Source of the DNA: RGIG3178 sp964533965
Lineage (GTDB): Bacteria; Bacillota; Clostridia; Christensenellales; QAND01
Assembly: GCA_964533965.1 (NCBI GenBank)
Contig: CAZHNN010000004.1
Location: 1 to 64,000, forward strand
DNA: 64,000 nt
Direction of reading: 5' to 3'
Position 1 is the stretch's first letter. Each line of letters begins with the position of its first letter. Positions 17,686 through 26,398 of this stretch are shown here, one piece after another. Both the position numbers and the translations under genes were made by a program. Under the pieces are notes generated by a model, which ran no database searches, had not been told where the DNA came from, and was given only the letters and a program-made list of their open reading frames with translations.

Positions 17686-18540
17686 TCAGTCTTCGCTGAT
17701 GGGGATCCAAATCTCAAAATACTTGATATAACAATTCGTTTCCCGGGCGTTTGCGATCCACATGCCAAACGCATCTCCAACGATGGTATAGTTATGTTTT
17801 GAGATATGGTTCACTGCATTGCGCATCATATTTGTTGAAGCCGCTTCATTCACGTCCAGGCTCACAATGGTATGCAAGCAAAGCGTTGAACGGATGATTC
17901 GTGTGTCTTCAACGCATACGCCCAGCTGTAACGCTTCCTGCAATGGAATGCAAAGTCCCCGCTTGAGATTGCAAGTATCAAGCGACAGCATATCCTTGGA
18001 ACATAAAAATGAATACCTGGAGATCGGAAACAGATCCACCCATTGTTTGGCTTCATTGATGAATTCCTGGGTGTTCGGCATCTCATCGCTTTCATTGCTG
18101 AAATTTAAATACAGCATTTCAGGGCTCATCTCGATGCGATAGCTTCCATTTAGAGACTGTATTCTCTGTACCTGTCGGCGGTAATCCTCCACCTTTGAAA
18201 GCACTTTTTCCATCTGTTGGATTTCAAGCTTCAGCTGCCGTTCCCGTTCTTTTACGTTGGATAGCCATTCATCCAGCGGAACGCCCTGTTTTGACATTAA
18301 ACCGTGATAGCTGAAAATCCCCTGGGAATTCTGCTCATTGACTTCAGGAAGGGAAAATCCCATGGATTTTAAGTATCTGGCTTTCAACAGATGCGTAACG
18401 ATGGGACGTTCATATTGGCGATACCCGTTCACGTCCCCAACAAAAGAATCGATGATTTTCTTTCTTTCATAGAATCGCAGCGCCTCTGGGCTCATGCCTA
18501 CCATTTTGGCAACGGTACCGATCGGTAAAGTCTTTTTCAA
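17686..18540 (-). CDS. MerR-family regulator with effector-binding C-terminal domain
   Basis: The 284-residue protein begins with a MerR winged helix-turn-helix: IGTVAKMVGMSPEALRFYERKKII (about 6-29), then NGYRQY. A coiled coil follows (about 85-125, KERERQLKLEIQQMEKVLSKVEDYRR). The C-terminal ~150 residues resemble the GyrI/BmrR-type ligand-binding fold, including the IAN..E..CYIKYFEIWIPI ending. Proteins of this design bind an organic ligand and untwist a 19-bp-spacer promoter. Such a promoter lies 370 bp downstream in front of the PTS gene. The start codon follows a GAGGGG ribosome-binding site. The ligand is unknown. Confidence 0.85.
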   Translation of the reverse strand: MKKTLPIGTVAKMVGMSPEALRFYERKKIIDSFVGDVNGYRQYERPIVTHLLKARYLKSMGFSLPEVNEQNSQGIFSYHGLMSKQGVPLDEWLSNVKERERQLKLEIQQMEKVLSKVEDYRRQVQRIQSLNGSYRIEMSPEMLYLNFSNESDEMPNTQEFINEAKQWVDLFPISRYSFLCSKDMLSLDTCNLKRGLCIPLQEALQLGVCVEDTRIIRSTLCLHTIVSLDVNEAASTNMMRNAVNHISKHNYTIVGDAFGMWIANARETNCYIKYFEIWIPISED

Positions 18541-18641
18541 AATGATCCCCCTCCAGTAAATTCATTCCATCAATGAAGAAAATCCTTCGGTGGCAAGACA
18601 AATTTGACTATGATTTAGAATACATCGGGACAATATGCTTC

Positions 18642-19448
18642 TTATTGCGCGGGAATGTTGGATTCAAACGCCGGTACGGTGGCGTTTGCCTCAAAAAAGC
18701 TCTGAACGATGCTTTTTGCCTTTTGCCCCATCATCCACTGGCAAAACGCTTGCGCCGCATTGGGCTTTGTATTGATCTTCTTGGCGAGGATGGTGTATTG
18801 ATCCATCATTCCCGGGATGCCCGAGAGCAGTACCTTGAGGTTTGTATATTGCGCCCCGAATTTTGCCCAGTTCTGTCGCGTCGTAAGGGCATAGGCACTC
18901 TGATCGCTGGCGGCCTTGATCATCTGCTGCCCGTCGTCCGCCGCGATGATGCGTTGGGAGCCTGTGGCTGCCGTGTCCACCTTGAGCCACATCGTAACGT
19001 CCTGCATGCCAAGCGCTGTCACGAGCGAAGGATGCACAAATTTACCTCCCGTGATGGACAGATGTTTTAAAACATCCGTAACGGCATAGTGACCCAGGTT
19101 GTGCACGCTGGCCGGGTCGTTCTTGGGTCCTATCAAATAGAGCGTGTTGTAAAAGACATCTCCGCCGATCCATTCACCGCTTGTAAGCTTGGTATAGGCG
19201 CTCTGCGTCATGACCAGCGCCGCTTCAAAATCTCCCTTTTTCACCGCTTTTTCCACGTCGGTGTTGCTCTTGGCGTCAAGCTGTATGGTATAGCCGGTCT
19301 CGTCATGAAACGCCTGCATCAGTTGTTTTAACAACGCGGAATCCGCAAAATCGGTGCTGACCAATAACTTGGCAGTCTTGCTGGCGCATCCGGTAAACAA
19401 AAACAGGCAACATAACATCGATAGGATCAAACACAGGATTCTTTTCAT
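18642..19448 (-). CDS. Lipoprotein, tungstate/molybdate (TupA-like) solute-binding protein
   Basis: The 268-residue protein has a lipoprotein signal peptide with the lipobox LFTGC (Cys ~21). The mature part resembles TupA-type oxyanion-binding proteins: LLVSTDFADSALLKQLMQAF near the start, GDFEAALVMTQSA, and YLIGPKNDPASV, which parallels the family's LVGPxxDPA. TupA normally works with TupB permease and TupC ATPase; neither is in the window. The second of two adjacent ATGs (19448) has the better spacing from AGGAGG. It lies 101 bp upstream of the MerR gene on the same strand. Confidence 0.7.
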   Translation of the reverse strand: MKRILCLILSMLCCLFLFTGCASKTAKLLVSTDFADSALLKQLMQAFHDETGYTIQLDAKSNTDVEKAVKKGDFEAALVMTQSAYTKLTSGEWIGGDVFYNTLYLIGPKNDPASVHNLGHYAVTDVLKHLSITGGKFVHPSLVTALGMQDVTMWLKVDTAATGSQRIIAADDGQQMIKAASDQSAYALTTRQNWAKFGAQYTNLKVLLSGIPGMMDQYTILAKKINTKPNAAQAFCQWMMGQKAKSIVQSFFEANATVPAFESNIPAQ

Positions 19449-19483
19449 CATAACCTCCTGTAAGCCATGCATCCGTTGGCATG

Positions 19484-19547
19484 AGTATAACACAAAAGTC
19501 AGAAATCACACAAAGAGCGTTGTAAGCCCCGGACGTTATGGTATACT
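19484..19547. promoter_or_regulatory. Divergent promoters for the lipoprotein and malic enzyme
   Basis: On the plus strand TTGTAA (19520-19525) and TATACT (19542-19547) are 16 bp apart, upstream of the malic enzyme. On the minus strand TATACT (19489-19484) is a likely -10 for the lipoprotein gene, with a weaker TTGTGT as -35. Confidence 0.5.
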
Positions 19548-19581
19548 AATCGGGAAATATGCAAAGAAGGATTGGGAGTCA

Positions 19582-20757
19582 ATGGACGAGAAAAGACAAT
19601 TTGCGCTTGATATGCATAAACAATGGCAGGGTAAAATCGAGATCGCTTCCCGCGTGCCGCTTAATAACAAAGCCGATCTTGCAGTAGCCTATACGCCCGG
19701 CGTGGCTGAACCTTGCCTTGTCATCAAAGAAGACGTTAACGCCAGCTATACCTATACCCGCAGAGGCAACCTTGTCGCCGTTATCACCGACGGTACGGCA
19801 GTGCTTGGGTTGGGCGATATCGGCCCCGAAGCCGGCATGCCGGTAATGGAGGGAAAATGCGTGCTGTTCAAGGCGTTGGGCGGCGTGGATGCTTTCCCGC
19901 TCTGCATCCGTTCCAAGAATGTCGATGAGATCGTTCGCACTATTACGCTGCTCGCTGGCAGCTTTGGCGGCATCAACCTCGAGGACATCGCCGCTCCCCG
20001 CTGCTTTGAAATCGAGCGTCAGCTCAAGGCGACGCTGGACATCCCCGTGTTCCATGACGACCAGCACGGCACCGCCGTGGTGGCGCTGGCGGGGCTGCTA
20101 AATGCCCTTAAGGTGGTAGGCAAGAAACTGGAGGACGTCAAGGTGGTGTTCTCCGGAGCCGGTGCAGCGGGAGTGGCCACGGCGAAGCTGTTGGTCGCAG
20201 CCGGCATGAAGAATTTCATTATGACAGATAGCAAAGGCACGGCGTATAAAGGCCGCGAAAATATGAGCGGCGATCTTGCTGCGCTGTGCGAGATCTCCAA
20301 CCAGGAAATGATAAAGGGTACGCTTAAGGATGCGATCAAGGGAGCAGATGTGTTCATCGGCGTATCTGCACCCAACCTCGTCACGCAGGATATGGTGCGC
20401 AGCATGAACAGCAACGCCATTCTTCTGCCGATGGCAAACCCCGTGCCGGAGATCATGCCGGATCTGGCGTTGGCGGCAGGCGCTGCCGTCGTGGGTTCCG
20501 GACGAAGCGATTTCCCCAATCAGATCAACAACGTGCTGGCATTCCCGGGCATTTTCCGCGGCGCACTGGATGTCCGAGCAAAGGACATCACCGAGGAGAT
20601 GAAGGTGGCGGCGGCGCATGCAATCGCATCGCTTGTGGACGAAGCGTCTTTGAGCCCGTCCTATATTATTCCCGATGCGTTGGATCCGAGGGTGGCGCCC
20701 GCTGTGGCCAAAGCGGTGGCAGAAGCTGCAAAACAGAGCGGCGTTGCCCGTATATAG
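19582..20757 (+). CDS. NAD(P)-dependent malic enzyme
   Basis: The 391-residue enzyme decarboxylates malate to pyruvate with NAD(P) reduction. It is the short bacterial form. It has VAYTPGVAEPC (about 34-44), DGTAVLGLGDIGPEAGMPVMEGK (about 73-95), the metal/substrate block GGINLEDIAAPRCFEIE, DDQHGTA, and the nucleotide-binding GAGAAGVATAKLL. The start at ATG 19582 follows GGGAG and an upstream promoter; longer in-frame starts would read through that promoter. It is co-oriented with larA (11-bp gap), linking malate and lactate/pyruvate metabolism. Confidence 0.94.
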   Translation: MDEKRQFALDMHKQWQGKIEIASRVPLNNKADLAVAYTPGVAEPCLVIKEDVNASYTYTRRGNLVAVITDGTAVLGLGDIGPEAGMPVMEGKCVLFKALGGVDAFPLCIRSKNVDEIVRTITLLAGSFGGINLEDIAAPRCFEIERQLKATLDIPVFHDDQHGTAVVALAGLLNALKVVGKKLEDVKVVFSGAGAAGVATAKLLVAAGMKNFIMTDSKGTAYKGRENMSGDLAALCEISNQEMIKGTLKDAIKGADVFIGVSAPNLVTQDMVRSMNSNAILLPMANPVPEIMPDLALAAGAAVVGSGRSDFPNQINNVLAFPGIFRGALDVRAKDITEEMKVAAAHAIASLVDEASLSPSYIIPDALDPRVAPAVAKAVAEAAKQSGVARI

Positions 20758-20768
20758 AGGTAACTTTT

Positions 20769-22016
20769 ATGGATGTAGAACTCGGGTACGGCAAACAAAC
20801 GTTTACGGTTGATATTCCCGACCACAACCTGATGGCGGTGCTTTTGCCAAACGAATTGGAACACACCGCCGATGAGCAGCAGGTGGTCAAGCAAGCGCTT
20901 GAGAGCCCAATCGGTTCCGCCCCTTTGCACCAAAAGGTGAAAAAGGGACAGACGGTGGCGGTCGTAACCTCCGACATCACCCGCCCGATGCCAAGCTATA
21001 AGGTGCTGCCGAAGGTGTTGGACGAATTGTACCGCGGCGGTGTCAACAAAGAGGATATCATCGTGGTGTTGGCGCTGGGCAGCCACAGAGCGCATACCGA
21101 GCAGGAAAAGCGCATGCTCGTGGGCGATGCCGTCTATGAGAGCGTGAAAGTCATCGATTCCAACATGAACGAGTGCGTCACGCTTGGTACGACAGCAGAC
21201 GGCACCCCGGTGGATATGTTCAAGCCTGTGGCGCAAGCCGATGTGCGGGTACTCCTTGGTAACATCGAATACCATTATTTCGTGGGTTATTCCGGCGGTG
21301 CAAAAGCTTTGATGCCCGGCGTGTCCAGCCGCAGGGCCATCCAGCACAACCACCGCAACATGGTGGTCGACAACGCCTGCGCGGGAAAGATCGACGGCAA
21401 CCCGGTCCGCATGGACATCGAATCGGTGCTGGATTTCATCTCTGCTGATTTTATCGTCAACGTCGTGTTGGATGAGCACAAGAAGATCGTGCATTGTGTC
21501 GCTGGTGACGTCATTTTGGCCCACCGCGAAGGATGCAAGTTCCTCGATTCGCTCTATGCGATACCGATCAAGGAACCTGCGGATATCGTTATCGTTTCAC
21601 AGGGCGGTTACCCAAAGGACCTCAACGTCTATCAGTCGCAGAAGGCGCTGGACAATGCGCGGCATGCCGTGAAAAAAGGCGGTGTCATCCTCTGGGTTGG
21701 GCGCTGTCAGGAAGGGTACGGCGAAGGCGTGTTTGAAGCCTGGCTGAACCAGTACCACGACCCCGACACCTGCGTTTTAGAGATACAGAAGCATTTCGAG
21801 CTTGGCGGTCACAAAGCCGCGGCGATTGCCATGACCGCACAGAAAGCCCGATTGGTGCTCATCAGCGACCTGTCGGAGGAGATGACGAACCGGGCGTATT
21901 GCGAAAAGGGCGAAGGCATCCAGCAGGCGCTGGATACACTGTTGGCTAAGAACCCCGACGCTACCGTCATCGTTATGCCATACGGAGGCAGCACGTTGCC
22001 TAAATGCGGGGTGTAA
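20769..22016 (+). CDS. larA: LarA-type (nickel-pincer) lactate racemase family protein
   Basis: The 415-residue protein belongs to the LarA/DUF2088 family, which interconverts D- and L-lactate or related 2-hydroxyacids using the NPN nickel-pincer cofactor. Key residues of Lactobacillus plantarum LarA are matched by eye: SDITRP, the His of GSHR, the His of EYHYFVGYSGG, the cofactor-binding Lys in GGAKALMPG, the His of HNHRNM, and the Gln/Lys of SQGGYPKDLN. The cofactor genes larB, larC and larE are not in the window. Its position behind malic enzyme suggests a role in organic-acid use, but the substrate could be another hydroxyacid. Confidence 0.88.
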   Translation: MDVELGYGKQTFTVDIPDHNLMAVLLPNELEHTADEQQVVKQALESPIGSAPLHQKVKKGQTVAVVTSDITRPMPSYKVLPKVLDELYRGGVNKEDIIVVLALGSHRAHTEQEKRMLVGDAVYESVKVIDSNMNECVTLGTTADGTPVDMFKPVAQADVRVLLGNIEYHYFVGYSGGAKALMPGVSSRRAIQHNHRNMVVDNACAGKIDGNPVRMDIESVLDFISADFIVNVVLDEHKKIVHCVAGDVILAHREGCKFLDSLYAIPIKEPADIVIVSQGGYPKDLNVYQSQKALDNARHAVKKGGVILWVGRCQEGYGEGVFEAWLNQYHDPDTCVLEIQKHFELGGHKAAAIAMTAQKARLVLISDLSEEMTNRAYCEKGEGIQQALDTLLAKNPDATVIVMPYGGSTLPKCGV

Positions 22017-22079
22017 TACCTTTAGGGGCGTCGCCCCTAGAACCCCATTTCTTTTCTTAAAGAAAAGGAACAAAAGATA

Positions 22080-22112
22080 AAACGATGCCATTAAATTTAT
22101 GGCATCGTTTAT
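22080..22112 (+). terminator. Terminator after larA
   Basis: The stem AACGATGCCA / TGGCATCGTT is followed by a T/A-rich tail. A smaller hairpin (AGGGGCG-TCG-CCCCT, 22023-22037) precedes it. Confidence 0.75.
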
Positions 22113-22147
22113 TATTATACCCTTGATCACACCAGAACGGCGCTGTT

Positions 22148-22467
22148 TTAAATCTTGCGTATCGTTGCGTAGACGGAAAACACATCTCCTCCCATTCGCG
22201 AGAACAAATCCTGCTCCGGTCCTTCGTAAGTCAAATCGGTAGGACCTCCGCACATATACGTGACACCACCAACCATGACCTCGCGGTATCCATCCATAAA
22301 TGCCCTCTCGCCCGCGTTTTCCTCCGTCTTCTTCTTGATGCTGAACAGGAACCTATCATAGAAATCTTCCACCGGAATGGATGGTTTAAAATAGAATGTT
22401 TTAATCCCATACATCGCCGTTTGTAACGTTTCCCATTCTTCTGCAATTTCGGTTCATTTCTGCGCAT
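22148..22467 (-). pseudogene. Small hypothetical gene with an early frameshift
   Basis: An open frame of 88 residues runs from ATG 22414 to 22148 without a ribosome-binding site. Reading upstream in the same frame gives a plausible N-terminus (EIAEEWETLQTAMYGIK) but no start codon before a TGA. A good start (ATG 22467 behind AAGGGGAG) opens in a different frame and reads MRRNEPK. One indel between about 22440 and 22455 would join them into a ~105-residue protein. No family is recognised; the C-terminal half has VGGVTYMCGG and a YEGPEQDLF stretch. The frameshift could be real or a sequencing error. Confidence 0.55.
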
Positions 22468-22544
22468 TCGTTCTTTCTCCCCTTAAGACGCAGTTTTTCA
22501 TTGCCATAACCTATAATTCATAAATCAAGCGAATGATGACGTGA

Positions 22545-23618
22545 TTATTTTGCCTTTACGGTGCCCTGTGACACAATGAACCGCTGACCGTTCTTTAGGA
22601 TTTCTGGCGGTTTTGTGGCCGTGGTGATTAACACCTGACCCTTGATGTGCGACACCAGCGCCTGTTGGCGCTTCTCGTCCAATTCGGAAAATACATCGTC
22701 GAGCATCAAAACAGGCGTCTGACCGGTCTCCTTTGCCATCTGCTCCACGCTTGCAAGCTTCATAGAAAGCGCCACCGTGCGCTGCTGGCCCTGCGAGGCG
22801 AACGCGCGCGCGTCGGCGCCGTTGACGGACAACTGCAGGTCGTCGCGGTGTGGACCAACGGACGTGCGGAGCCGCCGGAAATCGTCGCTTCGTGCTTGCG
22901 CATACAACAAGACGAGCTGCTCCATGACGGTACCTTCCGAATTGACCTGTGTTTTATAGCAGAGATCGAGCTTCTCTTTGGGCGCAATGGACTCATGTAC
23001 GGTCGCGGTCAACGGTGTAAGGGAGCTTATGAAGCTTTGGCGGTGTTCGATGATCTGTGCGCCAAAGGTGGATAGCATCTGATCATAGGTATCCAATAAG
23101 GCAATATCCGGCTTTTGCTGTTTTAACAGCGCGTTACGCTGCAGCACCAGCGAATTGTAACGGGAGAGCACCAAAAAGTATTGCGGGCGAAGCTGGCACA
23201 GCGACGCGTCCAAAAATTTGCGTCGTATGCTTGGCCCGCCTTTGACCAATAAAAGGTCTTCGGGGGAGAACAGGATGCACTGCACGTGTCCCATCAATTC
23301 GGACATGCGCCGTATCGACACACCGGATATCGAGATCCGCTTCTTCTCGCTTTGGGACAACAGCACTTCCACATGGCGCGGGCCGTCGCTTCGAACGACG
23401 TTTACGCCCGCATAGGCAGTTTGCTGTCCCTGGCGGATCATTTCCACGTCCCGCGATGTTCGGTGGCTCTTGCCAAGGCAGCAGAGGTATATCGCTTCCA
23501 ATAGATTGGTCTTGCCCTGCGCGTTTTCTCCGCACAGCACGTTGAGGTCGGGACAGAGAGAAAGGTGCAGCGAGGCATAATTCCGAAAGTCGCGAAGCGC
23601 AACGGAATCGATATGCAT
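22545..23618 (-). CDS. recF: DNA replication/repair protein RecF
   Basis: The 357-residue SMC-like ATPase promotes RecA loading at gapped DNA. Walker A is GENAQGKTN (about 31-39), the N-terminus reads IDSVALRDFRNY, the signature region is near FASQGQQRTVALSMKLA and Walker B is LMLDDVFSELD. The start is ATG 23618 behind AGGAGG; the open frame continues upstream without support. Unusually it is on the minus strand and about 11 kb from dnaN, and is divergent from remB. In most Bacillota the order is dnaN-rlbA-recF-remB-gyrB on one strand. Confidence 0.95.
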   Translation of the reverse strand: MHIDSVALRDFRNYASLHLSLCPDLNVLCGENAQGKTNLLEAIYLCCLGKSHRTSRDVEMIRQGQQTAYAGVNVVRSDGPRHVEVLLSQSEKKRISISGVSIRRMSELMGHVQCILFSPEDLLLVKGGPSIRRKFLDASLCQLRPQYFLVLSRYNSLVLQRNALLKQQKPDIALLDTYDQMLSTFGAQIIEHRQSFISSLTPLTATVHESIAPKEKLDLCYKTQVNSEGTVMEQLVLLYAQARSDDFRRLRTSVGPHRDDLQLSVNGADARAFASQGQQRTVALSMKLASVEQMAKETGQTPVLMLDDVFSELDEKRQQALVSHIKGQVLITTATKPPEILKNGQRFIVSQGTVKAK

Positions 23619-23788
23619 AGCCCGCACCTCCTGTGTCTGAACGTTTGTTTCCATCATATCAAAAAAAGCATTGTCCTGCACATAAAACAAGGGATAAAAG
23701 CGCATCCTGTGGTATTTGGGGCTGTTAAAAGCGCCAGAAATGGTATATAATAATGAAAGAGCAGAGATTGAAAATCAGGAGAGAATGG

Positions 23789-24055
23789 ATGTTATTGCAC
23801 CTGGGACAAGACGTCAGCGTCTTTGCCAAAGACGTCGTGATGATCATGGATGCGCAGCGTGTCAACGAGATGTCAAAGTCGCGTGAATACATCGAAAAAG
23901 CCCGTGAAAGCGGGAATTATTTTCATCTATGCGAGGGAGATCCCAAGAGCTATGTGCTCGTTCAGCGCGGCTCGGGGGCTCCTGTTTTGTACACGTCAGC
24001 CATTTCAACGGCCACGCTCTTAAAACGCTGCCAGAGGCCGTCAACGCAATTTTAG
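23789..24055 (+). CDS. remB: RemB (YaaB) DUF370 matrix regulator-like protein
   Basis: The 88-residue protein is a DUF370/RemA-RemB-type regulator; in Bacillus, RemB contributes to biofilm matrix expression. The N-terminus MLLHLGQDVSVFAKDVVMIMD is typical, as is the position directly before gyrB. AGGAGAG at 23777-23783 selects ATG 23789 over an in-frame ATG 36 bases upstream. The tail after residue 65 (GAPVLYTSAISTATLLKR) matches the YaaB-type C-terminus. It is probably cotranscribed with gyrB (10-bp gap). Confidence 0.88.
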   Translation: MLLHLGQDVSVFAKDVVMIMDAQRVNEMSKSREYIEKARESGNYFHLCEGDPKSYVLVQRGSGAPVLYTSAISTATLLKRCQRPSTQF

Positions 24056-24065
24056 AGAGGACACT

Positions 24066-26024
24066 ATGGAAGAGCTTGATTTGGAAAGGGATACCCTGTC
24101 TGTGATCGAGGAGATCGACAGCCACGTGGAAGGAACCTACGGCGCCGACCAGATACAGGTGCTCGAAGGGCTGGAAGCGGTACGCGTGCGCCCGGGCATG
24201 TACATCGGCTCCACAGACGCAAGGGGATTGCACCATCTGGTGCAGGAGATCGTAGACAATAGCATCGACGAGGCGATGGCCGGGTTCTGTACGCATATCG
24301 AAGTGGAAATCTTCGAGGACGGTTCGGTATCCGTTACCGACAACGGGCGCGGCATACCGGTTGGAATGCAAAGTAAGGCGCAAAAGAGCGCGCTCGAGGT
24401 GGCGCTTACCATGCTGCATGCCGGCGGCAAGTTCGGCGGCGGAGGGTATAAGGTGTCGGGCGGTTTGCACGGCGTTGGCGTCAGCGTGGTGAACGCGCTT
24501 TCAGAATGGCTCAGAGCGGATATCTACCGCGAGGGCTATCATTACTCTCAGGAATACCACTGCGGAGATCCTACTACGCCGGTGCAGCGACTGGAGGCAA
24601 CGGAACGCTGCGGTACGGTCATTCGCTTTTTACCGGACAAAGACGTGTTCGACGAGGGCGTAGAGTTTGAATATGAACTGTTGAAAAACCGGTTCCGCGA
24701 GCTGGCCTATCTCAACCGTGGTATTACCATCTCGATCAAGGACTACCGGGACGGCAAGGAGGACGTGTTCCACTTTGACGGCGGCATCGTCAGTTTCGTG
24801 ACCTATTTAAACCGGAACAAGCAGCCGCTGCATCCCGAACCTGTCTACATTGCGGCCTGCAAGGGCGACAGCTCCGTGGAGATCGCCATCCAATACAACG
24901 ACGGCTATACCGAAAACGTCTATACCTTTGCCAACAACATCGCCACCGTGGAGGGCGGCGTGCATCTGACCGGCTTTAAAAACGGCATCACGCGCGCGAT
25001 CAACGATTACGCGCGTAAATTTAACTTCATCAAGCAGGCCGACCCCAATTTAAGCGGCGAGGATGTGCGCGAAGGCATCACGGCGGTCATCAGCGTAAAG
25101 CTCACCGACCCGCAATTCGAAGGGCAGACCAAGACAAAACTGGGCAATGCCGAGATCCGTTCCGTGGTGGAAGGCGCGATCTATGACGGCATTACGGTAT
25201 ATTTTGAAGAGAACCCGGCGCTTGGCCGCACGGTTGTGGGCAAATGCCTGCTGGCGCGGCGTGCTCGCGAGGCCGCAAGGCGCGCGAGGGAAGAGACCAT
25301 CCGAAAGGGCGCTCTGGATTCCGCGTCGCTTCCGGGCAAGCTTGCCGACTGCAGTGAGCGCGACCCGAAAAAGTGCGAGATCTATATCGTCGAGGGCGAC
25401 AGCGCCGGCGGCAGCGCCAAGCAGGGGCGCGACCGGACTTTCCAGGCCATTTTGCCGCTTCGCGGTAAGATATTGAACGTCGAAAAGACGCGGCTGGACA
25501 AGATGCTCGCAAACAACGAGATCAAGGCGATGGTCACCGCTTTCGGCGCGGGCATCGGCCCCGAATTCGACCCTGAAAAGCTCCGCTATGACCGCATCAT
25601 CTGCATGACGGACGCCGATGTGGACGGAAGCCATATCCGCACGCTGTTGCTGACGTTCTTTTTCCGCTACATGCGTCCGCTGATCGAAGAAGGGCATGTG
25701 TTCATCGCGCAGCCTCCGCTATACAAACTCACGCGTGGCAAAAAGGAAGCCTACTACTATTCCGATGAGGAATTGGATAAAGCGCTCACGGAACAGGGAC
25801 GCCAGAACGTCGAGATCCAGCGCTATAAAGGCTTGGGCGAAATGAACGCTGAGCAGCTTTGGGATACCACGATGGACCCGGCGACACGAACGCTGCTTAA
25901 GGTTTCGCTCGAGGATGCGATGACGGCGGACGAGATATTCAATACGCTGATGGGCGATCAGGTGGAACCGCGCAAGGAGTTCATCGAGCAGAACGCAAAG
26001 CTTGTTGCCAATCTGGATATTTAA
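24066..26024 (+). CDS. gyrB: DNA gyrase subunit B
   Basis: The 652-residue ATPase subunit has the GHKL ATP site (EIVDNSIDEAMAG, VTDNGRGIPVG, GGLHGVGVSVVNALS), the TOPRIM domain (EGDSAGGSAKQGRDR, PLRGKILNVE, DADVDGSHIRTLL) and the C-terminal GyrB tail (YKGLGEMNAEQLWDTTMDP). The N-terminal ~20 residues before GADQIQVLEGLEAVRVRPGMY are an extension. It is followed by a small membrane-protein gene and then gyrA. Confidence 0.97.
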   Translation: MEELDLERDTLSVIEEIDSHVEGTYGADQIQVLEGLEAVRVRPGMYIGSTDARGLHHLVQEIVDNSIDEAMAGFCTHIEVEIFEDGSVSVTDNGRGIPVGMQSKAQKSALEVALTMLHAGGKFGGGGYKVSGGLHGVGVSVVNALSEWLRADIYREGYHYSQEYHCGDPTTPVQRLEATERCGTVIRFLPDKDVFDEGVEFEYELLKNRFRELAYLNRGITISIKDYRDGKEDVFHFDGGIVSFVTYLNRNKQPLHPEPVYIAACKGDSSVEIAIQYNDGYTENVYTFANNIATVEGGVHLTGFKNGITRAINDYARKFNFIKQADPNLSGEDVREGITAVISVKLTDPQFEGQTKTKLGNAEIRSVVEGAIYDGITVYFEENPALGRTVVGKCLLARRAREAARRAREETIRKGALDSASLPGKLADCSERDPKKCEIYIVEGDSAGGSAKQGRDRTFQAILPLRGKILNVEKTRLDKMLANNEIKAMVTAFGAGIGPEFDPEKLRYDRIICMTDADVDGSHIRTLLLTFFFRYMRPLIEEGHVFIAQPPLYKLTRGKKEAYYYSDEELDKALTEQGRQNVEIQRYKGLGEMNAEQLWDTTMDPATRTLLKVSLEDAMTADEIFNTLMGDQVEPRKEFIEQNAKLVANLDI

Positions 26025-26041
26025 CATCGGAGGAAACCATT

Positions 26042-26335
26042 GTGGATAAAAGCAACGTTAAACTGCAGGCACTGGCAGCCGGCTTGTTCTCAACGGATAT
26101 GTCAGGCAGCCCCCTCTTTCTCATTTTGGCCATCCTGTGCATCGGCTACGGCATATGGAAGTTTTTACAGGACCGCAAGAAGCCCAAAGCTCAACGGGAT
26201 CAGGAACAAAAGCGCCTGAGCCAGAAATTCATCGACAATCTCAACCGCAACGAGAGCATCCTTCACTCGGATAGTCCATCCGACGAACCGATATCCGGAT
26301 CCGCCGGAGCGCAAAAATCCAAGAAGAAAAAGTAA
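26042..26335 (+). CDS. Small single-pass membrane protein between gyrB and gyrA
   Basis: The 97-residue protein starts with GTG 26042 behind GGAGG. It has one clear membrane helix, PLFLILAILCIGYGIWKFL (about 23-41), followed by a highly charged cytoplasmic-looking tail ending in KSKKKK. The charged tail suggests it lies along the membrane inner face or binds nucleic acid, but this is a guess. No family is recognised. It is embedded in the gyrB-gyrA unit (17-bp gap upstream) and so is probably cotranscribed. Confidence 0.7.
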   Translation: MDKSNVKLQALAAGLFSTDMSGSPLFLILAILCIGYGIWKFLQDRKKPKAQRDQEQKRLSQKFIDNLNRNESILHSDSPSDEPISGSAGAQKSKKKK

Positions 26336-26398
26336 CGGCCGAAAGGTCAAGCGCCACGCGCACAAACGCAAGGCGCTTTCTATCGATGAGGTGAAAAA

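Noticed and set aside
20661..21524. Minus-strand open frame of 287 codons antisense to larA
   Set aside because: It is a shadow of larA and the malic enzyme end, with His-rich low-quality sequence.
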